From Luteimonas sp. RC10 (lineage in GTDB: Bacteria; Pseudomonadota; Gammaproteobacteria; Xanthomonadales; Xanthomonadaceae): a DNA stretch of 64,000 bases. Made by a program: the position numbers and the translations under genes. This document shows positions 56,472-64,000 of the stretch, piece by piece. The notes under the pieces are model-generated. The model did not search any database. It was not told where the DNA came from and saw nothing but the letters and a program-made list of their open reading frames with translations. The DNA is taken from positions 124,001-188,000 of the forward strand of contig NZ_JACHYJ010000003.1 of NCBI RefSeq assembly GCF_014192745.1, read 5' to 3'. Every line of letters begins with the position of its first letter. Position 1 is the stretch's first letter.

Positions 56472-58496
56472 ATGCCGATTCATGCCACCCTCGCCCGCCC
56501 GGCGCTGCTTGCCGCGTCGATCGCCCTGCTCGTGGGCCTGAGCACCGATGCCGACGCCCAGCGCCGGCGCGCCGCCGCGCCCAAGGGCCCGCCGCCGGTG
56601 ACTGCCTGCAGCGACCTGTACGCCGTCGTCAACAAGGACTGGCTGGCCGCCAACGTCCTGGTCGCCGGCCAAGGCACGCGCTCGGCGCTCGGCGAACTGC
56701 AGGCGCTGGCGCAACAGCAGCAGTACGACCTGCTCGATGCCGCGATGCAGGCCCCGCAGAACAATGTGCAACAGTTGCTGGGCGACTTCTGGGCCAGCGG
56801 CCTGGACGAGGCCGCGGTCGAGGCCGACGGTGCCAAGCCGATCGCACCGCTGATCGCGCGCATCGACGGCATCCGCCGGACCCGCGACATCGCACCGTCG
56901 ATCGCCGCGCTGCATTCGGTCGGGATCCCGGTGCTCTTCAACTTCGGTGCCGAGGTCGATGTGGCCGACCTCAGCCGCAACATCGCCTACTTCGTCCAGG
57001 GCGGCCTGGGCCTGCCCGACCCGGCGTACTACAGCCGCGGCGATGCCCAGACCCAGGAGGTGTTCGCCCAGTACACCCAGTACGTGCGCAACATCCTGGC
57101 GCTGACCGGAACCACCGAGGACCGGCTGGAAGCCGACACCGCGCTGGTGCTCGACCTCGAGCGCCGCATCGCCGCCGCCTCCAAGCCCCTGGCCGATATC
57201 CGCGATCCGCGCACCCAGTACGCGCTGGTCGACGTCGCCGGCCTGGGCAAGCAGTATCGCCGCCTGCAACTGGAGGATTTCCTCCAGGCTCAGCACGTGA
57301 CCGCGCAGCAGGTCTCGCTGGCCGATGCCGCGCTGTTCCAGCAGCTCGACACGCTGGTCAATACGCTCAAGCCCGAGCAGTGGAAGGCCTACCTGCGCTT
57401 CCATATCGGCAATGCGATGGCGCCGTACCTGTCCAAGCGCTTCCGCGATGCCGAGTTCGATTTCCACGGCCGCATCCTGCGCGGCGAAGCCGCCCAGCCC
57501 GAGCGCCGGCAGCAGGTGCTGGCGGCGATCAACCGCGCCGCCGGCCCGATGGTCTCGCGCGAGTACATCGGCCGCCACCTGCCCGATGCCACCCGCGCGC
57601 GCGCCGAAACGATCGCAGGCCAAGTGCGCGATGCGCTGGGCCGCGGCATCGACCGCAGCACCTGGATGAGCGAGCCGACCAAGGCCGAAGCGCGCGCCAA
57701 GCTGGCGAAGCTGCGGATCGAGATCGGCGCCCCGGTGCAGGACATCGACTACACCGTCCAGCCGATGGGCCGCGGCAGCTTCGGCAGCAACATGCTCATC
57801 GCCGCGACCTGGCGCCACGGCCAGGAAATGCGCCGCATCGGGCAGACCAATGCCGCCCGCCGCTGGGATGTGTTGCCGCAGACGCCGGCCCTGGCCTACG
57901 ACCCGGCGCAGAACCGGATCATCGTCTCGGCCGCGGTGCTGCAGGCGCCGGTGCTGGACATGGCCCAGGACGGCGCCGCGCACTACGGCACCTTCGGCGC
58001 GCTGGTCGGCCACGAAATGAGCCGCGCGGTCGACATCAAGGGCAAGTCCGTCGACAGCAACGACGCCCTGCGCAGCTGGTGGACCCCGGCTGACGACGCG
58101 GCGTGGATGCAGGCGACCGACCGCCTGGTCACCCAGTACAACGGCTATCCCTATCCCGGCCTGACCGGGGTCAACGTCAACGGGGCATTGACCCGTGACG
58201 AGAATGCCGCCGACCTGGCGGGCGTCGAACTGGCCTGGGATGCGCTGCAGCAGGCCTCGCCCGAGCTGGCCAAGCCGTCGCGCGAAGCGTTCTTCCACGC
58301 CTGGGCGCAGTTGTGGCGTCAGCAGTCGGCGGTCGATACCGCGACGCGCAACGCCGCGACCAGTCCGCAGGCCCCCGGCCAGTGGCGTGCCAACGGCCCG
58401 GTCGCCAACCTGCCGGCGTTCGCCGAGACCTTCCAGTGCAAGGCCGGCGACGCGCTCAACCGCAAAGCCGAGGATCAGGTCCGGATCTGGCGATAA
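56472..58496 (+). CDS. M13-family peptidase paralogue with a disrupted zinc site (probable pseudo-peptidase)
   Basis: The 674-aa product has a Sec signal peptide (MPIHATLARPALLAASIALL, cleaved near DADAQ) and the full M13 fold. Examples are DFWASGLDEAAVEADG, FVQGGLGLPDPAYYSRGD, LKPEQWKAYLRFHIGNAMAP and NLPAFAETFQCKAGD. The zinc motif reads LVGHEMSRAVD: His514 and Glu515 remain, but the second His is Arg518. Glu577 and Asp581 (DENAADLAG) are kept. The N-A-x-Y/F motif is altered to LAYDPAQNR. The frame is intact and codon use is normal, so it is under coding constraint but probably not a zinc peptidase. It may be a chaperone, inhibitor or binding partner of its neighbour. Confidence 0.9.
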   Translation: MPIHATLARPALLAASIALLVGLSTDADAQRRRAAAPKGPPPVTACSDLYAVVNKDWLAANVLVAGQGTRSALGELQALAQQQQYDLLDAAMQAPQNNVQQLLGDFWASGLDEAAVEADGAKPIAPLIARIDGIRRTRDIAPSIAALHSVGIPVLFNFGAEVDVADLSRNIAYFVQGGLGLPDPAYYSRGDAQTQEVFAQYTQYVRNILALTGTTEDRLEADTALVLDLERRIAAASKPLADIRDPRTQYALVDVAGLGKQYRRLQLEDFLQAQHVTAQQVSLADAALFQQLDTLVNTLKPEQWKAYLRFHIGNAMAPYLSKRFRDAEFDFHGRILRGEAAQPERRQQVLAAINRAAGPMVSREYIGRHLPDATRARAETIAGQVRDALGRGIDRSTWMSEPTKAEARAKLAKLRIEIGAPVQDIDYTVQPMGRGSFGSNMLIAATWRHGQEMRRIGQTNAARRWDVLPQTPALAYDPAQNRIIVSAAVLQAPVLDMAQDGAAHYGTFGALVGHEMSRAVDIKGKSVDSNDALRSWWTPADDAAWMQATDRLVTQYNGYPYPGLTGVNVNGALTRDENAADLAGVELAWDALQQASPELAKPSREAFFHAWAQLWRQQSAVDTATRNAATSPQAPGQWRANGPVANLPAFAETFQCKAGDALNRKAEDQVRIWR

Positions 58497-58510
58497 GCCG
58501 CTTTTGGGGA

Positions 58511-58928
58511 TTCGTAGAAGCGGCGCGCGATCACCAGAAGAGACGTAGCATCCCGTCCGGCCAGGCACGAAGGAAGACGCCTCGCCGAAGTCGCGCCCGT
58601 CTCCGGAACGCGCGTCGCGCTGGGGCCGAGGGTGCGCAACTTCTTCAGCATGTGACCCTTGGTCTACTCGAAGACAGGATGCAAACGTCCACGGCAGCGG
58701 ACTGGCGGCCGGTGGCCGCGTCGAGCGCGCCATGGATGGCGTGCGCCCGAGTCAGGACAGGATGTCCTGACCGAGGGGAGAGCGGCTACCGGCTGACAGG
58801 CTGCTGCCTATCCGAAGAGGAACTCCCGGCTCCGCCCTTGAGAGGACCCCAAAAAGAAGGCCGCACGATGTGCGGCCTTCTTCGTTTCCCAACAGTGCGC
58901 TGTCGGTCAAGGAATCCGCTTCTACGAA
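58511..58928. mobile_element. ~420-bp non-coding element with 13-bp terminal inverted repeats (MITE-like)
   Basis: TTCGTAGAAGCGG (58511-58523) is matched by its exact complement CCGCTTCTACGAA (58916-58928), and GGG/CCC flank both ends one base further out. The interior holds an 8-bp-arm hairpin GTCAGGAC-N5-GTCCTGAC (58751-58771) and a terminator hairpin, but no credible gene. It fills most of the 466-bp gap between the M13 paralogue and the rhomboid gene. The motif GTAG-A-AGCGG resembles intergenic repeats widespread in xanthomonads. No target-site duplication was established. Confidence 0.5.
58854..58882. terminator. Bidirectional terminator hairpin
   Basis: A perfect 13-bp stem AAGAAGGCCGCAC/GTGCGGCCTTCTT closes a GAT loop. 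A run of A residues on the left and TTCTTCGTTT on the right give tracts in both directions. It separates the M13 paralogue from the convergent rhomboid gene. Confidence 0.8.
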
Positions 58929-58962
58929 CCCTCAATCTCGATTGCCAGGAATGCCGCTCAGC

Positions 58963-59610
58963 TCACAGCCTCCGCACGTGGCGCCGGCTGCGGTTGAACG
59001 GCGGACGGCCGCGCCAGTGCTGGATCAGCAGCCAGCCGAACAACATGCCGCCCAGGTGCGCGAAGTGCGCCACGCCCGACCGCGTGCCGGTGATGCCGAG
59101 CACCAGCTCGACCAGGCCGTAGACGATGACCAGCGTGCGCGCCCGCATCGGGATCGGCGGGAACAACAGCATGATCCGCTGGTTCGGAAACAGCATGCCG
59201 TAGGCCAGCAACAGACCGAACACCCCGCCCGACGCGCCGAGCGTGGGATACGGGAATGCCCCCTGCGTCAGCGACCAGGTCACCACCGCGAGCTGGCACA
59301 GCCCGGCGCCGACCACGCACACCAGGTAGTAGGTCACAAAGCGCCGTGTGCCCCAGGTGTACTCGAGCTGGGAGCCGAACATCACCAGCGCCAGCATGTT
59401 GAACACCAGATGCGCGAGATTGCGCGGGTCGTGCATGAAGCCATAGGACAGCAGCTGCCACGGCTGGAAGCCCAGCCCACCGGCGTCGGCACCGCCCAGC
59501 GGCCAGAGCATGAACGGCGCGAGCAGGCCCCCGATCACCAGTTGCAGCAGGAACACCACGACATTGATGGCCAGAATCACTTTGACGGCCTGCGGCAACC
59601 TCGGAAACAT
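58963..59610 (-). CDS. Rhomboid-family intramembrane serine protease
   Basis: The 215-aa protein has six TM helices. The catalytic serine is in TLGASGGVFGLLLAYG and the histidine in AHFAHLGGMLFGWLL, forming the Ser-His dyad. SYGFMHDPRNLAHLVFNMLA carries the conserved HxxxxHxxxN segment. It cleaves TM segments of unknown substrates. ATG 59610 with GAGGAG about 5 nt upstream decides the start over a GTG two codons earlier. Confidence 0.92.
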   Translation of the reverse strand: MFPRLPQAVKVILAINVVVFLLQLVIGGLLAPFMLWPLGGADAGGLGFQPWQLLSYGFMHDPRNLAHLVFNMLALVMFGSQLEYTWGTRRFVTYYLVCVVGAGLCQLAVVTWSLTQGAFPYPTLGASGGVFGLLLAYGMLFPNQRIMLLFPPIPMRARTLVIVYGLVELVLGITGTRSGVAHFAHLGGMLFGWLLIQHWRGRPPFNRSRRHVRRL

Positions 59611-59668
59611 CGGCACTCCTCGTTATGCGCGCCCATGATACCGGCGTGCCGTGTCGACTGCGTCGCCG

Positions 59669-60067
59669 TCAGTCGCGCGCGTCCGGTCCCCACAACGCCG
59701 CATCGAGCCCGTCCTCGACCGGCATGCGCACGCGCCCGCGCACGACCGTCACGCCTTCGGCGCGCAGCTGGCGCACCTGCTCATCGAAGCCGGGCGAACC
59801 GTCGGGAAATGCAATGCGCCCATCGCTGCGGACGATGCGGTGCCAAGGCAGCGCCGGCCCGTCGTGGTCGCGCAGCACCCGCGCCACCATCCGTGCCCGG
59901 CCGGGCAATCCGGCGCGGCGTGCGATATGGCCATAGCCGGCGACCCGCCCGGCGGGCACGGCAAGGATGGCAGCCACGATGCGGGCGTGCGGGCTCTCGC
60001 CCGGCGCCGGGGATGGCGATACGGGCCGGTCGGCCCGTGCGCGCTTCGCTTGGCGGGCCGGCGTCAC
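59669..60067 (-). CDS. Alkyltransferase-like protein (ATL, MGMT family)
   Basis: ATL proteins bind O6-alkylguanine lesions and hand them to nucleotide excision repair without removing the alkyl group. The 132-aa product has the MGMT DNA-binding core AAILAVPAGRVAGYGHIARR, GLPGRARMVARVL and the active-site segment LPWHRIVRSDGRIAF. Trp75 replaces the alkyl-accepting cysteine of true MGMT (PCHR). The start GTG 60067 overlaps the pit stop by 4 nt (GTGA), giving an Arg/Ser/Pro-rich N-terminal extension. Another GTG, at the IVAAILAV segment, would remove that extension. Confidence 0.87.
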   Translation of the reverse strand: MTPARQAKRARADRPVSPSPAPGESPHARIVAAILAVPAGRVAGYGHIARRAGLPGRARMVARVLRDHDGPALPWHRIVRSDGRIAFPDGSPGFDEQVRQLRAEGVTVVRGRVRMPVEDGLDAALWGPDARD

Positions 60068-61191
60068 ACCCAGCCGAAGTGGTGGAACACCCGGAACAGC
60101 CCGTAGGCGATGCCACCCGACATCGGGATGGTCAGGATCCAGGCCCAGATCATCTTGTTGACCACCGACCACTTGATCGCATTCAGCCGCTTGGCGGTGC
60201 CCACGCCCATGATCGCCGAGGAGATGTTGTGGGTGGTCGAGACCGGAATGCCCAGCGAGGACGCCGCGAGGATCACCGACGCGGCGCTGGTTTCGGCTGC
60301 GAAGCCGTGGATCGGGTGCAGCTTGACCAGCTTGTGGCCCAGCGTCTTGATGATCCGCCAGCCGCCGGCGGCGGTGCCCGCGGCCATGACCAGCGCGCAG
60401 GAGATCTTGATCCACAGGTCGATGTCGCCGTTGTTGAGCGCGGCCTCGGACGGGTGCAGGAACGCCAGCCAGCCCGGCAGGTTGTCCAGCGTGCCCACAC
60501 TCTGCGCACTGACCAGGGTCAGTGCCACGATGCCCATCGTCTTCTGCGCGTCGTTCATGCCGTGCGCGAAGCCCATGCCGGCGGCCGAGACGATCTGGCT
60601 CTTGCCGAAGAACGCATTGACCCAGCGCGGCCGTGCAATGCGCGCCAGCACGCCGCCGCTGCGCGCCATCATCGAGATCACGAAGAACAGCACGCCCATC
60701 ATCAGAAAGCCGGCCGCGAACCCCAACACCGGCGAACTGACCATCGGCACGACCACTTTCCACAGCACGCCCGCGCTCTGCCAGAACGGCGTCGCCGGTT
60801 CCGACCACACCACCACGTCGAAGTTGTTGGACGCGGCGGCGAGCGCGGCGCCGATCAGGCCGCCGATCAGCGCATGCGAGGACGACGACGGCAGGCCCCA
60901 CCACCAGGTGATCAGGTTCCAGATGATGCCGCCAAGCAACGCGCACAGGATCAGCTGCGAGCCGACATCGATCACGCCGGCATTGATCAGGCCCGAGGAG
61001 ATCGTCTTGGCGACTGCGGTGCCCATCAGCGCGCCGATCAGATTCATCGACGCCGCCAGCCCGACCGCCTGCATCGGCGAGAGCACCTTGGTGGCGACGA
61101 CCGTCGCGATCGAGTTGGCGGTGTCGTGGAACCCGTTGATGTATTCGAACACCAGCGCGGTCGCGACCACGATCAGCACGAGGGTCAGCAT
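60064..61191 (-). CDS. pit: Inorganic phosphate transporter, PiT family
   Basis: This is a low-affinity phosphate (metal-phosphate):proton symporter of 375 aa with ~10 TM helices. Motifs: FEYINGFHDTANSIATVVAT (PiT signature), GLPSSSSHALIGGLIGA, GMGFAHGMNDAQKTMGIVAL (second signature) and SLGIPVSTTHNISSAIMGVG. It starts 13 nt after a DUF47 (PhoU-like) gene, the usual partner. Its stop overlaps the ATL start. Confidence 0.94.
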   Translation of the reverse strand: MLTLVLIVVATALVFEYINGFHDTANSIATVVATKVLSPMQAVGLAASMNLIGALMGTAVAKTISSGLINAGVIDVGSQLILCALLGGIIWNLITWWWGLPSSSSHALIGGLIGAALAAASNNFDVVVWSEPATPFWQSAGVLWKVVVPMVSSPVLGFAAGFLMMGVLFFVISMMARSGGVLARIARPRWVNAFFGKSQIVSAAGMGFAHGMNDAQKTMGIVALTLVSAQSVGTLDNLPGWLAFLHPSEAALNNGDIDLWIKISCALVMAAGTAAGGWRIIKTLGHKLVKLHPIHGFAAETSAASVILAASSLGIPVSTTHNISSAIMGVGTAKRLNAIKWSVVNKMIWAWILTIPMSGGIAYGLFRVFHHFGWV

Positions 61192-61204
61192 GGTCGGCAG
61201 CCCG

Positions 61205-61831
61205 TCAGGAGTTCTTGAGCACGATCTCGTAGGCCACGACCCCGGCCTCGCGGCAGCGGTCGATGGCCTTCTCGAGGATCTCGAAGAACTCCTTGAGCAG
61301 GAACATCTGCAGCGGATCGAGCTTGCCCGAGTAGATATCGCGGTAGAGCTCGAGCATCAGCCGGTCGGCCTCGTTCTCCAGCGCGCGCAGCTCGTCGTTG
61401 AGCGCCTTCATCGGCTCGAGCTTCATGCTGCGCAGGGTCTTGACCATCTTCACCACCACCGCCGAGGCCTGTTCGAGCATCGCCGCGCGCGGCGCGAAGT
61501 CGATGTGCTCCAGATGCTGGGTGGCCAGCGAGTAGCGATCGGCGAACTTCTCGATCTGCTTGGGAATCTTGTACAACGCCGACCCCAGCGCCTCGATGTC
61601 CTCGCGCTCGATCGGGGTGATGAAGCTGTCGACCAGTGCCTGACTGATCTTGTCGGAGGCCTCGCGCTCGCGCATGCGCGCCAGCTTGAAGGCGTCGAGC
61701 GCGGGCTGCCGATCGGCTTCCTTGAGCATCGCGTGCAACGCGATGGCGCTGTCGTGCGCGGCGACCGCCGCCTCCTCGAGCAGGGTGTAGAACTGGTTGC
61801 CTTGGCCGAAGATGGTTTGCAGGGAGAACAT
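61205..61831 (-). CDS. DUF47 family PhoU-like protein (Pit accessory protein)
   Basis: The 208-aa all-helical protein begins MFSLQTIFGQGNQFYTLLEE. It has FITPIEREDIEALGSALYKI, EKFADRYSLATQHLEHIDF and LYRDIYSGKLDPLQMFLLKE, diagnostic of DUF47. These proteins resemble PhoU and are encoded with pit genes, where they modulate transport. pit follows at 13 nt. A Pho-box-like direct repeat lies upstream. Confidence 0.93.
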   Translation of the reverse strand: MFSLQTIFGQGNQFYTLLEEAAVAAHDSAIALHAMLKEADRQPALDAFKLARMREREASDKISQALVDSFITPIEREDIEALGSALYKIPKQIEKFADRYSLATQHLEHIDFAPRAAMLEQASAVVVKMVKTLRSMKLEPMKALNDELRALENEADRLMLELYRDIYSGKLDPLQMFLLKEFFEILEKAIDRCREAGVVAYEIVLKNS

Positions 61832-61883
61832 GCCGACGCCTTTGTCCGCGCACCCGCGGGGCCGGGCGCTTGCGCAAGGGCGA

Positions 61884-61904
61884 ATTATGACGGCTCCATG
61901 ACGC
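61884..61904 (-). promoter_or_regulatory. Putative Pho box / promoter of the DUF47-pit operon
   Basis: On the minus strand, GCGTCAT-GGAG-CCGTCAT (61904-61887) shows two 7-bp direct repeats with an 11-bp period, like the PhoB consensus CTGTCAT. A CATAAT hexamer (61889-61884) overlaps the second repeat and could be the -10. The location upstream of phosphate transport genes supports the reading. Inference, not proven. Confidence 0.4.
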
Positions 61905-61951
61905 CTGCGACCACCCCGGACGTGCCCGGGGGTCCTCACGCGGGCACCTGC

Positions 61952-61957
61952 TATAGT
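61952..61957 (+). promoter_or_regulatory. Putative -10 element upstream of the CorC/HlyC-type gene
   Basis: TATAGT in TGCTATAGTCCGG would give a leader of ~120 nt before ATG 62082. I saw no riboswitch fold in that leader by eye. Confidence 0.35.
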
Positions 61958-62081
61958 CCGGCCCGCGCCCTTCTGCGCTGCCCGCCCCCCATGGACGACG
62001 ACCCTAGACCGCCCTCCGCCCGCCGATGCCCTCGCCTGCCGGCCTTCACCTCGGGCCTTGGCCTGAACCCGGGCGCCGTCG

Positions 62082-63389
62082 ATGCTTGAGCTGATCCTCA
62101 TCGTCCTGGCGCTGATTGCCTGCAACGCGTTCTTCGCGCTGTCGGAAATGTCGGTCGTGACGTCCCGCAAGCCGCGCCTGAAGCAGATGGCCGAGCGGCG
62201 CGGCGCACGCACGGCCCTGGAGTTGGCCCAGCATCCCGAGCGCTTCCTGTCGACCGTCCAGGTCGGCATCACGCTGATCGGCGTGCTCACCGGCATGCTC
62301 GGCGGCGACGCGCTGGGCAGCGCCATCGGCAGCTGGCTGGCGTCCAGGCTGCCGGCGCTGGGCGCCTATGCGACCACCGCCGGCACGGTGCTCGCCGTTG
62401 GCCTCATCACCTTCCTGACCATCGTGCTGGGCGAACTGCTGCCCAAGCGTCTGGCGCTGCTGGCACCCGAGCGCGTGGCCAGCGTCGTCGCGCTGCCGAT
62501 GCATTGGCTCTCGCGCATCGCGACCCCGGCGGTGTGGCTGCTCAGCGCTTCGGTCCGCGGCCTGCTGCGGCTGCTGCGGCTCAACGACACCGAAGCGGCC
62601 CAGGTGACCGAAGAAGAAATCCGCATGCTGGTGAGCGAGAGCCACGAGCAGGGCGTGATCGACGCCGACGAGCGCAACATGGTCAACCGCGTGCTCACGC
62701 TGGGCGACCGCGATGCCGAGACGCTGATGACGCCGCGCACCCGGATCGCCTGGCTCGATGTGTCGGCCAGCTTCGAGGAGAACCTGGCGCGGATGCGCGA
62801 CACGCCCTATTCGCGCTACCCGGTGCTGCGCGGCAACGACGCCGACGTGGTCGGGATCCTGGAGATCAAGTCGTTGATCGACCGGCTCGATGCCGGGGCC
62901 TTCGACCTGTTCAAGTACCTGCGCGAGCCGCTGTTCGTGTCCGAGTCGACGCCGGCGATGAAGCTGCTGGAGATCCTGCGCGAGAACCAGCAGTCGCTGG
63001 CACTGGTGGTCGACGAGTACGGCGACATCACCGGCATGGTCACCGTCAACGACGTCATGGAAGCGGTGATCGGGCGCACCCAGAGCAGCGGTGTGGACGC
63101 CTCGCCGCTGGTGGTCACGCGCGACGACGGCTCGCTGCTGGTCGACGGCAGCCTGTCGGTCGAGGCGGTCCGCGAACTGCTCGGCGGGGGCGAGCTGCCG
63201 GGCGAGGACGAGCACATCTTCCACACTGCCGCCGGCATGACCATCGCCCAGTTCGGACGCATTCCCAACGTCGGCGAGCATTTCGACGCCAACGGCTGGC
63301 GCGTGGAGATCGTCGATCTGGACGGGCCGCGCGTGGACAAGCTGCTGCTGCAGCGGCTGCCCGAGCATGAGGCCGACGATGCGGCCTGA
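62082..63389 (+). CDS. CNNM/CorC-type transporter (hemolysin-like: DUF21, CBS pair, CorC_HlyC)
   Basis: The 435-aa protein has an N-terminal DUF21 membrane domain with ~3-4 TM helices (LALIACNAFFALSEMSVVTS; TFLTIVLGELLPKRLALLAP). Two CBS domains follow (VLTLGDRDAETLMTPRTRI; LALVVDEYGDITGMVTVNDV). The C-terminal CorC_HlyC domain contains DDGSLLVDGSLSVEAVRELLG. Proteins of this family are linked to magnesium or cobalt efflux; the older name hemolysin is not supported by function. The exoD gene starts inside its last codons. Confidence 0.92.
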   Translation: MLELILIVLALIACNAFFALSEMSVVTSRKPRLKQMAERRGARTALELAQHPERFLSTVQVGITLIGVLTGMLGGDALGSAIGSWLASRLPALGAYATTAGTVLAVGLITFLTIVLGELLPKRLALLAPERVASVVALPMHWLSRIATPAVWLLSASVRGLLRLLRLNDTEAAQVTEEEIRMLVSESHEQGVIDADERNMVNRVLTLGDRDAETLMTPRTRIAWLDVSASFEENLARMRDTPYSRYPVLRGNDADVVGILEIKSLIDRLDAGAFDLFKYLREPLFVSESTPAMKLLEILRENQQSLALVVDEYGDITGMVTVNDVMEAVIGRTQSSGVDASPLVVTRDDGSLLVDGSLSVEAVRELLGGGELPGEDEHIFHTAAGMTIAQFGRIPNVGEHFDANGWRVEIVDLDGPRVDKLLLQRLPEHEADDAA

Positions 63390-64000
63390 TCGGCCGGAGC
63401 TGCGTTCGCGTGAGGAAGCCTCGACCCGGGAACTGCTCGCGGCGATGGCGGCGGGCGATCCTGGCGACCAGTTGCGCTTCCGCGACCTGCTGGCCGGCCT
63501 GGACAAGCGCGTGTTCGGCATGATGCTGTTCGTCGCCACGCTGCCGGCGTTCATCCCGATTCCCGGCGTCGGCGGCGCGGTCGGTGGCCCGCTGGTGATC
63601 TTCGTCGGGCTGCAGTTGCTGGTCGGGCTGCGCAAGCCGTGGCTGCCCGGGTTCATCGCCGAACGCGGCCCGCACCGCAGCGCCGTGAAGCGCTTCGAGA
63701 CCGTGCTTGAGCCCTGGTTCCGGCGTCTGGAGCGGGTCAGTCGCCCGCGCCTGCCGGGCGTCCTCGACCATCGCGCCGCCACCATGTTCACCGGCCTGCT
63801 GCTGGTGCTGCTGGGGATCCTGCTGGCGCTGCCGATCCCGTTCACCAACTATGTCTTCGCCGTGCTGCTGCTGGCCTACGCACTGGCGCTGCTCGAGCGC
63901 GACGGCGCCCTGCTGCTGGTCGCCTGGGCCGCCGGCCTGCTGGCGATCGGGGTATTCGGCGTGCTCAGCGGCGCGCTGGCGGCCGCGGCAACGGACTGGC
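63379..64000 (+). CDS. Exopolysaccharide synthesis ExoD family protein (partial, 3' end outside window)
   Basis: The frame is open from ATG 63379 to the right edge (207 codons). It reads MRPDRPELRSREEASTRELL, then a soluble N-terminal segment DQLRFRDLLAGLDKRVFGMM. The ExoD hallmark LPAFIPIPGVGGAVGGPLVI follows, then GLQLLVGLRKPWLP and hydrophobic helices (FTGLLLVLLGILLALPIPFT; YVFAVLLLAYALALLERDGA). GAGG six nt before ATG 63379 supports that start; ATG 63367 is an alternative. It overlaps the previous gene by 11 nt. ExoD affects exopolysaccharide and alkali tolerance in rhizobia; its role here is unknown. Confidence 0.85.
   Translation, partial: MRPDRPELRSREEASTRELLAAMAAGDPGDQLRFRDLLAGLDKRVFGMMLFVATLPAFIPIPGVGGAVGGPLVIFVGLQLLVGLRKPWLPGFIAERGPHRSAVKRFETVLEPWFRRLERVSRPRLPGVLDHRAATMFTGLLLVLLGILLALPIPFTNYVFAVLLLAYALALLERDGALLLVAWAAGLLAIGVFGVLSGALAAAATDW

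Noticed and set aside
58870..59122. Coding potential in the gap after the second M13 gene (frames continuing to 59122 and beyond)
   Set aside because: These frames run antisense into the rhomboid gene and through hairpins. Their translations carry no motif and they lack ribosome-binding sites.
61958..62081. Metal-sensing riboswitch in the leader of the CorC/HlyC-type gene
   Set aside because: By eye, no conserved riboswitch core could be recognised. A covariance-model search would be decisive.

Overview
The window is about 70% G+C and densely coded on both strands. The gene content and order fit a gamma-proteobacterium of the Xanthomonadaceae/Lysobacteraceae (Lysobacter, Luteimonas or a relative). 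This is inferred from several things: the pcnB-folK-panBCD and leuS-lptE-holA-nadD-rsfS-rlmH clusters, dapA beside a bamC-like gene, paired M13 metallopeptidases, intergenic GC-rich repeats of the kind common in this family, and a recurring C-T-A-N-A-N-T minus-10 hexamer. No rRNA, prophage, IS element or CRISPR array was seen. One tRNA gene is present.

Layout. 0-3 kb: tsaE (cut by the left edge) and nnrDE run leftward, with queG divergent from a tiny shared promoter. 3.4-9 kb: a leftward pcnB-folK-panB-panC-panD-pgi cluster (RNA polyadenylation, folate and pantothenate synthesis, glycolysis) with stop/start overlaps. 9-14.4 kb: tRNA-Glu(CTC), fdxA, bamC-like/dapA, gcvR-like, bcp and a PIN-PhoH ATPase. 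14.5-18.6 kb: XRE regulator, DUF1275 membrane protein, thiD, an alpha/beta hydrolase and a UDP-sugar dehydrogenase. 18.6-24.7 kb: the leuS-to-rlmH housekeeping operon. 24.8-33.5 kb: a diguanylate cyclase, an exported amidohydrolase, a CnoX-type thioredoxin, a DUF4442 thioesterase-like protein, a Ser/Thr kinase with a degenerate FGE-like domain, and membrane proteins. 33.5-42.7 kb: a surface and signalling block with a DAACS symporter, a secreted S8 protease, a 1140-aa trimeric autotransporter adhesin carrying a ~1-kb internal tandem duplication, and a two-component pair whose 3' ends overlap. 42.8-49.8 kb: a lipoprotein alkaline phosphatase, a 3-hydroxybutyrate dehydrogenase-like SDR, a LysM protein without signal peptide, hemJ, a methyltransferase and an intracellular PHB depolymerase. 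50-58.5 kb: RhlE helicase with a long leader, a DoxX-like protein plus KefC-type antiporter, and two tandem M13 peptidases, the second lacking a zinc ligand. 58.9-64 kb: rhomboid protease, an alkyltransferase-like DNA repair protein, the DUF47-pit phosphate transport pair with a possible Pho box, a CorC/HlyC-type protein and exoD, which runs off the right edge.

Most genes are core functions. I do not see a clearly undescribed multi-gene system. The best leads are the duplicated adhesin repeat, the M13 pseudo-peptidase, the kinase-FGE fusion, the exported-looking LysM protein of unknown family, the repeated half-sites upstream of the XRE/DUF1275 pair, and a perfect 26-bp-arm inverted repeat plus a ~420-bp element with 13-bp inverted ends. 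All functional calls come from reading motifs; no database search was run.
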